64,000 bases of DNA from Liolophura sinensis. Lineage: Eukaryota > Mollusca > Polyplacophora > Chitonida > Chitonidae. This document shows, piece after piece, positions 45,905 through 58,800 of this stretch. The stretch covers positions 17,309,127-17,373,126 of the forward strand of contig NC_088297.1 in assembly GCF_032854445.1 (NCBI RefSeq), in the 5' to 3' direction. The position numbers and the translations under genes were made by a program. A model generated the notes under the pieces. The model was not told the DNA's origin. It did not search any database and saw only the letters and a program-made list of their open reading frames with translations. Positions within the stretch are counted from its first letter, which is position 1, and each line of letters begins with the position of its first letter.

Positions 45905-47199
45905 CTTTAGATAAAGAGAATGCGTGACTATAAATACAACACACAGTTTTGAGACAGTTTTTGTGTTTTCTGACATCACTCGATCATCTACATGACCCAG
46001 TGACTTTGGCATCTTTCAACATTTGTGTACAAAATTTGCTAGTGTTGGCAGTGATCTAAAGCAAACACACAGAGCGGCGTAGTGCAATGTATGGAATTTG
46101 AGTTGTGTTGCTGTTTTCATCCACTTAACAAATCATACAAATTTATACAAATGATTTGGATTCTTCCTCTAGCTGAAGTACTTTTAAGAGGGGTTAAACA
46201 AACAACAACATAAACAAGATGTAAATAGCTCTGCTTCCTTGTTTTTTTATTTCTCTTTTTATTTCATTGCACTCCCACCCCCTCCCAAATCTGCCAGGTC
46301 TATATACGTCAATTTCTTTTCTGTGTGAAAAAAAGAACAACAACAGTAAAATGCAGGCCTACTTGGGAAGCATACATTTAGGTACTGAATGTTTAACACA
46401 CGGTAAACATTTAATTTAAAACTGCAAAAGGGATAATTTTTCTTCACATCTAAACACCATCTTAAATTACAGCCTATTTCCACTGCCTGGCAAAAAGAAG
46501 CAACTTGGTACATATACCCATGAGATACTGTGAGCTAACAAAACTCAACTTTACTTATAGCACACGTGAACTTTGAAATAATACATATAAATTTACCTTG
46601 ATCTCTAACAGTGTAACATTGCTTTAGTACTGGGATACTGATATCATAGTTGTAGATGTGGAAAGGGAAAAAAAAATTAATAAAAACAACAAATTGATTA
46701 AGATATTCTGGACATGTCACAGTCAAACAAATTCACAGATTTACACAAAATTTTCCGGTTGGAGACTTGACAAATGACAAAATGGCTAAAAAAAAAAAAC
46801 ACTGGACAAAAAACACTGGCCATCAATTTTCAACAAGAACCCAATTCCACTTTTCTAAAAAAAATTCTCTTAATTAACCTTGAATTTTTAAAATCCACTT
46901 AACACTGAGACATTTAAAAATAAAATGATGTACATGAATAGGACAACCAAAGAGCTTCGAGAAAAAACCAACCACCCTCGGATATAGAGCTGAGAATTCT
47001 TTTAAACATTAAATATGAATACAACCCCAAACACGATTTGGGATAAAAACATAGCCAAAACAATCATTAATCTATAAGAGAGTCAAATTCTGTTAGATTT
47101 TACACTCCCACTTTTTGTTGGACAATGCATGGACAAAAATTCTCATTTTGTATATCATATATAATATATTATATGCATGATCTAAAATTTTGTCTTACA

Positions 47200-47400
47200 A
47201 AGTGTATTTTTAGCGGCAAGTAAATGTCGTAAAATATTACGTTTAGAGCTGAGCCTTACCTTTTCCAGGTAAGATGTTATTGTCTATTCCTCAAAAACTT
47301 TTCTAAAATCAATAGAATTCTCGAAACTGGGGAAAATCTGCAGCTTTGTCATGGGCAAAATTTTCGGTCATTTCTACACTATTTGATCTGCGATGTAATT
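47200..47400 (+). repeat. Dispersed repeat family D copy
   Basis: 'tttttagcggcaagtaaatg' and 'aaaatcaatagaattctcg' align in order with 17975-18160. Confidence 0.55.
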
Positions 47401-47833
47401 TAATGGATATAATGGTATTTTTTTGTCAACTAGGTACATGTACTTTTAGACACAGAGTCTTCTCTCTACATGATATATAAAAAAGCACTGTTCCATTAAC
47501 TACATGCAGGAATCATCTGAGATCAACTACTGAATTAGTTCACTATTTGAACTGCCAACGGAACATTAGAGTCACCTTGTATTTGGATAAACCAGATCAA
47601 TGTCTGACAGATTAAAGAGCTATGCATTAATATAGCCACAGAAATTGGTCAAGGCAAAAGAAAATCTTCACGCAGAGCATTAAACAGATGTGGGTAGACA
47701 GGGAGGAGTAACAATATATAAAATAATATACAAATAACAATATTGATATTCATTTTTTTATGAAATTCAATAACTAAGAACGATTGTCGCAGAACGTCAT
47801 GAACATTGAACAATAATTTGTGAGTTATTTCAT

Positions 47834-47918
47834 TGTATATTGTATAGGTGTATATTGTATAGGTGTATATTGTATAGGTGTATATTGTATACGTGTATAT
47901 TGTATACGTGTATATAGT
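47834..47918 (+). repeat. 15-bp tandem repeat
   Basis: 'ttgtataggtgtata' repeated about five times, with a g-to-c change in the last units. Confidence 0.9.
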
Positions 47919-49895
47919 AAAAGAACTTTTTAGTTTCTGCTATTCCATTCACTACTCTATAATTCCTTGTAACTATCCATTGACTGGATTATTCTTCTTT
48001 ACATGTCACCGACACCTGTCAATAACTGGAACATACCGTAAGAAAGTTGACCGCTGTTTAGAGTACAGTGTTGTCTCATTGCACAAAGGCCTCTCCTTAA
48101 GCAAATGACCCATGCTAAAGCCAGCTCAACAGTTTAACTGAATGACAAGACAAAAGCAACTTAAAAACAAAAAAACAAAAAAAAAAAATGCCCAAAAGAA
48201 TATGAAGTGGATCATTTTATTTTAGCTGTCAAAATGTTGTGAACATACTAGAAGTGTCATTTCATACTGGTATCCTCAGTTAAAGAATAGGTGATAACTT
48301 ATACCATCATCATTACAGAAATCTAAGCTCCAATTTGACACAATTTAAGCTCACATACTCTTTAAATTTCTGTTTGGTGAAATGGATTCTTTCTTTCCTC
48401 ATACTGAAAGTACCTTTAAAGACTATGTTGTTTCACAAGCCAATAAGATTTACCTAATGTTTCAACCTCAACATCCCCAAAAGCAACACAGGTGAATGAA
48501 AAAAAAAAAAAAAAAAAAAAAAAACGGGAAGCAGAGTGGAGAATTTCACAACCTAAGATCGTATACCTGTACTCCAATGTTATTGCACATGTATATGTAG
48601 TGTACACTAATACAATTATCCTTCACACAAGATCCCTTTGCAAGTAAAAAAAACTACATTAAAGATGTTGCACACGATGTGACTGGTCACTTAATACGTC
48701 CATGACTATAAGTGAGTTCGGGATTTAATGATTATTAATGGGCCTGACATGGTTCATTAATGTCAGAAACTCGTGCAAAATTATCAATAATTATAATTAT
48801 TATTAATCATAATAATAATTATTATTATACCCCTCTCTCTTCTGGAAGTAGATAACACTGTGCATGAGTGACTGAATACAGGCATGTACATGTATATACT
48901 GGTGGATTTTGTGTACTGGCTTAAGTATTACACATACAGTAGGCCTAAATTTGTATGTCTATTTAACTGCATCTCTTACAAACTTTGATGTCATTGTACA
49001 TGGAGGTTATCATTCATACATACATATATACTGTAATTTTTCATACATAAATACAAGGTACATGTAGATGTGAGAATTGTCAATTGTTAACACAATAAAT
49101 TAATGCCAACGGGACTCAATGGAAGCCATCCAATCAAAACGCACCTTGTCTTCAACTTCAAGTGGGTCTGTTTGTGGACCAGTCAAACAAATGTATAAAA
49201 CTTCCTTCAGCTCAAACATTAAAGGAAAGCAGATACTGTGTTTTCCTGGGTCTTGGACATTACCTGACAGACCCTCCCAAAAAGTTTCTACTGGAATTTT
49301 CACAGAAATCTGTTTTTTTCAAAATGCTGTTTCTTTAAAATTAAAAGATACTATATATTTTTTCTTTAAAAGAAAAGAATTCTCTGCTACCCTGCCTTAT
49401 TGTCTATTCATCATTGCCAATTAACATTTTTTTAAAAGACAAATAACTGTCAACTTAGGATAACATGTAAGTACACTTCTCACTTCTGTAGTTATACACA
49501 ATACACAACCAGAACAAAAAAAAAACAATTAACGAGACAGGGTGATAAATAAACAATGGCTGTTTAAATGTCATACAAGTATATCATAAACATACAGTGT
49601 GCTACGGTTCTAAAACTAATGTCCTATCAATCCATATGTATACATGTACAATACAAAGGGAGCTAACTGTGTAAACTGAGACATGTCTGTCGTCACTAGA
49701 AGGAAATGCTGGTGTAGAAAATACTTGCCAGAGCAAGGCTGTGAAAGGCCATGACTTCAGAGAACTGCTGACAGTTAACTGCCAGCCCTGCTGTAGACGT
49801 CTGAAAAAGCCTTCAAAAAGATCAGAGCTGTGTCCCCCCAAGTCCCCCAAGTTCTGTAAAGTTACAAACCTATATTGGCTACTGCACAGCAGCCC

Positions 49896-49999
49896 CACAG
49901 TACATGATACGTGGCACGGTACATGATACGTGGCACAGTTCATAATACGTGGCGCGGTACATGATACGTGGCACAGTACATGATACGTGGCACAGTACA
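49896..49999 (+). repeat. Tandem repeat, 19-20-bp unit
   Basis: 'acatgatacgtggcac' plus 'agt/ggt' recurs five times in succession. Confidence 0.9.
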
Positions 50000-50080
50000 A
50001 CATGCTTCATGAACGGTCACATGTAGCTGTAAGGGAATGAATGGATGAATCTGGTGTAATGCCACTACAGGACAAAGCGC

Positions 50081-50115
50081 ACAGTACAGTACAGTACAGT
50101 ACAGTACAGTACAGT
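50081..50115 (+). repeat. (ACAGT)7 microsatellite
   Basis: Seven perfect ACAGT units. Confidence 0.95.
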
Positions 50116-51689
50116 AGAGCCTGACACAGGGACAGTACATATATGTATGTCATTGCTGAAAAAACCTACAGTTCTCTGTTCTAGTTAGATGATTTACTGA
50201 TCAGATTTAAACTCGGGTCTCCCCATCCAAAGTCTAACAGTCTGCCAATTGACCTAAGGAAAGTCCCGCTGGCTACAGCTAGTATAAGCCCTGGAAAGCC
50301 GCTCCCATTGCAACTATTAAGAGCTCTTTCTGTTGAGTACTGTGCTTTCACAGTACAGTTCTGTACAATGAACATTTGCTGTGAAACACAGGAGCTGTGA
50401 CTGTAGATGCTATTACATGTACGTCCATGCACCTCATCCACAATTCCATGTATAGCCCTGCTCAAAATCACTGCTATATCAGGACATATCAAAGCACAGT
50501 GCATACATTTTGTTATACATGTATAAACATGATAGATACCTACATGTAAGCTAAAAATTTATCACATTGTTGCAAAAAAAAAAAAAGTTCCTTGTGCCTG
50601 AAACTCAGGACAAGTTTTCACGCAAGTTTTCTGAATGAGAGGACAGAGTAACTTTCATGTATAGCCATCCCAATGTTAACGTCTTTTACCGTAAATGGAT
50701 CAATCACCCTTAAACGTCATGCGTGTGCCACCTCCCAAAAAATGAGCACATGGTTATAATTTTCAAACATGTACCTGTACAGGTAATTTGTCTCGTTAAC
50801 CATGTTAATTAGGACACAAACTGTTCTCTAGCTGTGTGTTTTTATCAAGGCATTTTAGGAAGCATTTTTATAACAGTTTTTTTCATTTCCGGATGATACA
50901 GTGAGAAAAGAGTATAATTTAAATTTCGAGATAAAAATGAGGAATATTAGTCGGTCCCAAAGTATGCCAAAAAAAAAACAAAAAAACAAAACACACACAC
51001 AAAAAAAGAAAGCTACCTGCTGCAACTCATTAATACTTTTGTACTACATCATGGCTTTGTGAGCACACCTTCACAGTACAGACTAAAGACTAGCACATTT
51101 TTTTGTTACCCGAGCTGATTAAAACAAACATGTTAAAATAAAAATATTTTACTTGCACCTTGGAAAAAATATTCCCCAGGCATCTGCAAAAAAGGACAAC
51201 CGCAAATTATTTTTCTCAGCGACAAAAGCATTTTCTAAATTATTTTACCACATGCCCAAAATATCTACCAAAGCTTTAGTTTGGAGCTTTAATCGTGTAT
51301 TCTTAGCTTGCTTTCCTTACTCTACAATTTAGAGAACTGAAATTTTCAAACTGAGTTTTATTGCTATCACATTTACAAGTACCATGTGATATCAGTTTGC
51401 TGAATAAGACAAGTCCGATTCCAAGCCCCACCACACCTTTCTTGAACAACACGACTTTTTGTTTTTGCTTGTTTTTCTACACATAGTTTGCTGGTATGGA
51501 ATACAAACACCATGTGCACCAAATAAAAAACAAAAAACAACCTTATCTACAGTGCCCTTCACAAGAATACCACAGTGCTGGCAACTGTTTCCAGATTCTT
51601 TAAATCATGATTTTCGGACCCACATATCCAGCAGGCTCTAGACCTTTCGTGTTTAAATGTGTTTAAGACCGAGGTGCATCCTGAAGAAC

Positions 51690-51965
51690 ATACACTTCCC
51701 ATGTTTGAATCCTGCAGACTCTTTCAGTTCTGGTACTTCCATCCTGTATACTATACGGTTTTCTCATATTTGAATCCTGCAGACTCTTTCAGTTCTGGTG
51801 TTTCCATCTTGTAGACTATACAGTTTTCTCCTGTTTGAATCCTGCAGACTTTCAGTTATGGTGTTTCCATCCTACAGTTTTCCCATGTTTGAATCCTGCC
51901 AACACTAGATGTATACGTTTTTCCATCCTACAGTTTTCCAATGTTTGAATCCTGCTGACACTACA
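51690..51965 (+). repeat. Tandem repeat, 54-65-bp unit, probably in the TMCC 3' UTR
   Basis: 'tttgaatcctgcagactctt', 'tcagttctggt' and 'ttccatcctgta' recur about four times with shrinking length. About 1 kb past the TMCC stop on the minus strand. Confidence 0.8.
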
Positions 51966-52534
51966 TGTACAGGTATGATCTTTTAATCCTTCTGACTTTA
52001 TACTCCTGGCAGTGTTAACTGGCATCTTGATCCTGTCAATATGTTTAATACTACAGACTCAACACTCCATTACAGCACTGCAATCCTGCAGAAGTTCAAT
52101 CCTGCAGCAGTTCAATTCTAAAGCTTCTGACTCAATTCTGAGACTAAAAACATCTAGGTGCTTTCACAAACCAGTGAAAACACGCTTTCTCCTCCAGAAC
52201 TGACATAAAAGTAGTCTTGAATCCTGCTGCCTCTCTTAGCTCAGTCTAGCAGTGATATCCTCTGAAGGTAAAATTACACCTTCTGTAATTCTTCCAATCC
52301 GCACACTGAACTGTATACATGTAGTTTGGATACTGAATGGCATTAAAATTCACAGAATCTTTGCTTAAAAAAAGGAAAAACACACCCTGCTGGCATTTAA
52401 TAATTTAAAATCACGTGTGGCTCATTTCGAAGACATGCACATATTTTGCCTTAAATTAAAAACCCAAAATTGGACTTTTCACAAATCATTTCATTGTCAA
52501 TGCATCACGTAATCCACTGGAGATCGTTCCCATC

Positions 52535-52650
52535 CATAAAATAGGGTCCACGAATCACCTGACCTATAAAAAGGGCCAACAAATCACTTTGACCTGCAAA
52601 AAGGGTCAATGAATCACTCCCGAAAAAAAGGGTTCCTTGTATCACTTCAA
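52535..52650 (+). repeat. Short imperfect tandem repeat
   Basis: 'aaaaagggtcaatgaatcac' and variants occur about four times at roughly 35-bp spacing. Confidence 0.6.
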
Positions 52651-52876
52651 TCAAAAATATAATCCATCTTTATCTGTCAAAGTCACTCCAAATATCTATT
52701 TTCACTTTATCATCGTTCGATAATAGACAACTGGGCTGGTCTATCACAGGTCCTCCTCAGAAGGGAGACAACTGTGTCAGAAAAGCTCCTCTCACAGCCT
52801 AGAGCCTTGAAGAACTGCCATGCCTCTTTGCTGTCACAGTGCTGTAGGAATTAACTAAAAAAACCCTCAGCTGGGG

Positions 52877-55800
52877 CTAAGTGTCTGTTGGAGCGTACTG
52901 TTGTCGTATATGGTGTCCCCAGTCACAAATGTCATCCCACTGCCGCCAAATGATCACAAACACGACAATCATTACAGAACTACTCAGAATCCGTGCTCTG
53001 AAAACACAGCAATACAGGAATTACTGTTGACATGATAACTAAAAGCTGGGATCACTTTACAGGGGATCAGTTCTCAGGTAAAAGCGCCAATCACAAAATA
53101 CAGGTGAAAACTTGGACCACTAACAAAAGGTGAAAACTTGTCATACAAAAATGGATGAAAATTTGTATCACACTAAAAAGGTGAAAACTTGGATCAATAA
53201 TAAAAAATAGGGTTATAAAACAATCAAAATACACCCCTCAAAATTTCTGACATTATAAGCTGGACATCATTTTCATTCTGTATCAAATGACAACTCAGAT
53301 ATCAAATGACAACTCAGATGTCAAATGACAACTCAGATGTCAAATGACAACTCAGATATCAAATGACAACTCAGATGTCAAATGACAACTCAGATATCAA
53401 ATGACAACTCAGATATCAAATGACAACTCAGATGTCAAATGACAACTCAGATATCAAATGACAACTCAGATACCACATAACGTGCCTGAAATGTTGAATT
53501 ACCAAAGATTGGAGAGCAGAGAACAGAAAGTTTTTAAAACTTGGATTTTTCAATCAAACATGATGGCAGCAGATGGATTAACAATATTTTGAAATATGTA
53601 CCATAAATTTGATTTAAGGAAGTAATTACCCTGAGCTACAACTTAATATTTTGATCGGCACAAACTACATAGCTTCAAAAAATGTGTTTTAAAACACATG
53701 AATGACAAAAGAGAATATATTTACCTGGTTGTTAGAAAGGGAGCCAAAAGGTTCGCAGATGTTGAAACGAAGACCAGCACTACAGCAATCAGAGCCAATG
53801 CCACATTGATCAGTTTTGTCAGCAATGTTCGAAATGTTACATTGTCCACCATTTCCATTGAGATGATTTGTTGTTGTTGTTGCTGAAGTTCCATTTTGGT
53901 TATCTGTTGTCATTGAATCACAAAGTAGCAATTAGCATAATAAATGAAAAAATTATTTATAATAATGTAACGAATAAACAGGACGGCGAGAGCAATCAAT
54001 AACACTGAGGGGCGACAGGCAGAGCACGACGGGTTAGGAAGGCTACGTCTGACCCAGTTAAAAACATATAAACAACAAATCGGCTGACACAATTAAATCT
54101 TTTTTACCTGAAGTGCACTGGCATAATGGAAAAAAAAAAAAAAAAAAGGTATAACTCTTCAACTTTTTCGCAGGTTGATTCAAGCAGATTTTCAGGGTAT
54201 TATTAATTATGTGCAGACTGATAAAATGAAACTTTTTGTGAAGCCCTTGGCCGAAAAATGTAGATTTGTCTCCAAAATCAAACCAAAAAAGGTGAATAAA
54301 TCACAATGAAACTTGCTCTTTCATACACAAAAAAAATGAGGAAATGGGGTATTCCCCTAGTTGTAAGATGAAAGAATGCCTTTAAGAGACAGCCAGAAGA
54401 ATCTTATTGACACATTGCAACAATAAAAACAGCAGCTTGTGTGACAGTTTCCTAAAGAGAAAACACATTCCCATATTTTTAGAATATAAAGAGGGTATTG
54501 CATTGTGAAGGTTGAATATCCTAAATACAAGTGAGAGGGGAAAATGATAACACACAAGACATGAAGCATCCAACAAGTTATCATTTCCACCTCTCACTTG
54601 AAAAATATTTATGATATTCAACCTTCACTGTGCAATATTCTATTTATTATTTAAATTTTGACGCCATCATGATTTTGTGCACTTGAACCAGTTTAAGCAA
54701 TGTGTTTAGCCTGGGATTTCACAGACTTGTGTACACGTATATGGTGTGACGTCGTATATGGTGTGATGTCGCACATGGTGTCTTGTGTGGTGTCATGTCT
54801 CTGACTGAGCCAGTGAGATATCAATTTATCAGTGAAGGAAATCCTGACAATTCATTTTTACATAAATAATATGATAAAAAAAGACTCATACAATAGAGAG
54901 TGGAAATTAGAACAGCAACAGTGTGATAACTGCTAAATGGTCACACGAAACCCTCGAAATACAGTCAGGGTTTTAGTCTTATCGTTCATGTCAATACTAA
55001 GATACAAGCTGACCTAGCCACATGGTTTAAGCAGACTGAGGTACATGTAAGAAATGTAGTGTTAATTTCAATTTATGATTATGCACTCAAAATGGTGTGT
55101 TGTCATCACGTTTAAGACAGTCACAATAAAACACTGCAAAAGTTCCACGCCTCTGAAATGCTTAGTCCACCACAAGAATCTTGGATTATACAGGAAAACG
55201 TTTATGACTTCAAATCAACATTCTTCACATTGGCATCCGACTGAACATTGGCATCCGACTGAACTCCTGAGGTCCTGTGAGACATAGGATAGAGTGAGTG
55301 AGTGCTTGGGGTTTAACGTCGTGCTCAACAATCTTTCAGTCATATCACAACGAAGGTATTCTTAGGGCGTATGAGACATAGGGTAGAAGCTCCAATATGT
55401 AGACTTGTCTGAGTTTCAAGCTACTCACCCTGGTTTGGCAATTCTCCAAGGCGTCGTGTAAGTCACGTGTCCGCTCGTCCAGCTGGTATTCTATCTTCTC
55501 CTCCATACTTGATATATCCTGTAAGGAAACACGTATGTTAATAAGTATTACCTGCCAATATAATATATCAGCATGTATCTGATATACCTTCTGACTAATC
55601 TGGTGACAAGGCCACCACAGAGCTCGCCTGTAAGAGACACATGAACGCAACACTTCAGCTCAAAGCATAGGATTCCAAAAGAAAAAAAAAAAAGAGGCAC
55701 AAAATCAGGAGTGTATTGTAATTCTTCACCCTGTTTGCATGTTAGCAACTTGTTTATTCAAGCATATTCTGAAGGCATTATCGTGAGTAAACTGATAAAA

Positions 55801-58800
55801 TTATACTTTCTGTGAAGCTCTGAAACTGGCCAGTCCAACCAATGAAGTTTTATTTCCAAAATCAAATAAAAATTATGAATAAGTAGCACTGAAGGTTGCT
55901 CTTTCATATGCAAAAAGGTTACGGGGTTAGGGTAGGGCATCAACAAGGTAACATCCCTCTCGCCTGACTATGGTTTACATATGCAAAATGTAGGCATAAC
56001 ACATGATGCCGTGCTTTTTGAAATATAAGTCCTAACATTTACCTTCACATTGCTTTGACCGTCATTGAACGCCGACACTCAGGTTATGACATTATCCACG
56101 TCTGTACTTTAAACAGGTGAGCTATAGATCAAGATTGATATTTGCTACAACTGTCTCAGCCTGTACAGTGAGCACTTACCTGTCGCAGGTTTGTCATTTC
56201 GTTCTGATGCAGTTCCGTCATGTCATTGATTTGCTCCTCAAGCGTGGACAGCCGATACCTTTCATCGTCTAGTAAAGACTTCAACTGGCTCATCTCTGTC
56301 CTGGAGTTTGTCTGAAAGTAGTTTTGAGATCTGCTTGAGTTTCCAAGTCTCTGTAACTAGTGGAGTATCATCAACATCAATTGTGGGCTATCCTTGAGCT
56401 CTACCTGATTTCCTCCCATCATAATGATGGCTGTCTTCGTATACGTGAAATATTCTTGAGTACGGCATAAAACACCAATCAAATAAATAAATAAATCAAA
56501 ACCAATTTACTGAGTTTAACTGAACCAATATCACATCTCTGAGGGCCATAAAGAACACACAAGAAAAAATTTCATCCCTCCTGCATATGCCTGGTGTTAT
56601 GTCATAATACAAGATGTCATCCACATGTCACCCATCACTAAAATATAGCCACAAAGGACGCCCAATCCCCAATGGCTTTTGATTGATCTATTTAATTTAC
56701 GGTTATTCTGCACCATGCTCAAGAACTTTCACTTTACAATAGGGGGAGAGAAATGAAGGCTCTCAGAGTGCTTGTGGTAAGTTACTGACAAACACACTGC
56801 ATCATATCTATGAGGGACACATGCACAAACTGCTTGTCAACCACTCGTCACCGAGGACCTATAAACACTGAGAGTGGACAAATCAATACATTTTTTGTCC
56901 AAACTGTCCAGCATCGGACAGTTTTCACTCACAGCCTGGACAATTCAAACACAGCCACATGAACACGACAGCCAAAATGCCCTCCTCTCATCAATGGCAA
57001 GATTTTACCCAAGTTAACAAACTATTCCTTGATTTACTTTTGGGATACTACATCAAAATGATGATAGAAAGAAGAGAGAGAAAGACAGATAAACCTAAGA
57101 TTTGACATGAAAAGAATAATTTCAAGGCCTTTTATGTGGTTCTGAAAATGCATTTTCGCACACCAAATGTTAGGTGAAATACAGTATTGGTTTCAAAAAC
57201 AGTTTACAAATGGCCGTCGAAATGGAACCTGCACGCACGCATGTAGAGCACTTACCTTGTAGGCATCAAACTCCTCCAGCATCCTGTTCATGCTGTCCTG
57301 CAGCTTCCTGTTGGATTCCCTCTGCTCCTGCAGCTCCTGGTGGATCGGGTGAATGACAGTCTCCAGGCTCTGGGACATGGCAGCAAACTGCTGAGAGGCA
57401 TTCTGGGAAGTGGAGTGCGGGCTGCTGTGGGCTCCGAACCCAGACCCAGATGTCATGCTGGAGTTGTCATCATCAGAACTGTACTTGAAACTGTAAGCAG
57501 AACAGTTCAGAACAGAACAGTTTTTTATTTTGTAAAATTAAAAAAAAAAAAAAAAATAAATAACAAAAAAAACAGATTACTTTCAATTTTATGCTTGATA
57601 TTGCCTTTTAACAGTGACCGGAAGAAAATTCGATTTTTTTTTTTCCTTTTCTGAAGTATGATGGTTTTAACAGAGAATTTTCTTTTTGCTGATCTTGCAA
57701 AAACATGCAAACAGGTGAAAATACACCAGAAATATGGAAGACAGGAAACAACCCAACATTTTGCCCTCAAAAATGAATTTTTCCCAGTGTTAGTCCATCT
57801 TCCTAACAAATTTTAAAACACCTTTCTAAGACCAATAGAACCCTGACAAAACAGAAAAATGAACGAGTTAGTCATGTATGAAATTGTAGTCATTTAATAC
57901 ATGTATCACTGTAGTGTTAATCCAAATAATCCATGAGTTACTTAAGCTCGAGCCCTGTGTGTAAATGTATGAAAATTACCATGTATTATAGATTATGGAG
58001 ATGACTGAGAATAGAGAGAGAGGGGTCGGGGTTAGAACAAAAAGTGGCGTCTCGAACAGATGGAAAGAAAATCTTCCCGTCAACACCGCTATGAATATGT
58101 CTGTCTGTGCAGCGTCAGTAAGATTACTCTACACAACTGGATACCAGAATGACTCAAACTTTAATTTGGCAGCCAACTTCAATTTCTATGCATACATTTA
58201 CAAAATGAAACCATAAAGAATACATATTTACATTTAGTGGAGCAAAAAGAAACAGTCCAGTGGTAATGAAGAGTGAAGTAGTGTTATGACTTGAATTATA
58301 CTTGTGTATATCTAGCTTTTTCTTCAACTCCAGCCCAGAATTAAGAGAAGGCAATACAGTTATGGCGTATCCTAATTCCTCAACTTTTTCGCATACAAAC
58401 TTTTACTGTGACTTTATACACTTTTTGTATTTGATTTTGGAGATAAAACTACGTTGATGTGATTGGCCAATTTCAGGGCTTCGCAAAGAGTATCATTTTG
58501 TCAATATACACTGAGTAGTACCCTCAGAATATCCTTGAATAAACAGCTTACAAATCCGTGAATATGATTGAAGAATTACAGCATATATATAAGGAGTCCA
58601 AAGAAAACTTAACTTCAACAAAAATATTTCTGCTGCAGTAGTTGTCGGGTACCTGACGACAGGGTAGGAGTTGTCTCCACTCTTACACACAACTGCTGTT
58701 GTGTACTACGGTATTACGCCTTATTTCATAACGCCTTATTTCATAACGCCTTATTTCATAACGCCTTATTTTCGCATATTCAGGGACAACTTTGAATTTA

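Larger units (their letters stand above)
45918..52876. other. TMCC 3' flank; no further gene recognised
   Basis: Should hold the 3' UTR of the minus-strand TMCC gene, of unknown length; minus-strand AATAAA signals (TTTATT on plus) occur at several places. Otherwise AT-rich DNA with short tandem repeats, a 26-bp poly(A) run (48499-48524) and one family D copy. Short open frames show no domain. Confidence 0.4.
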
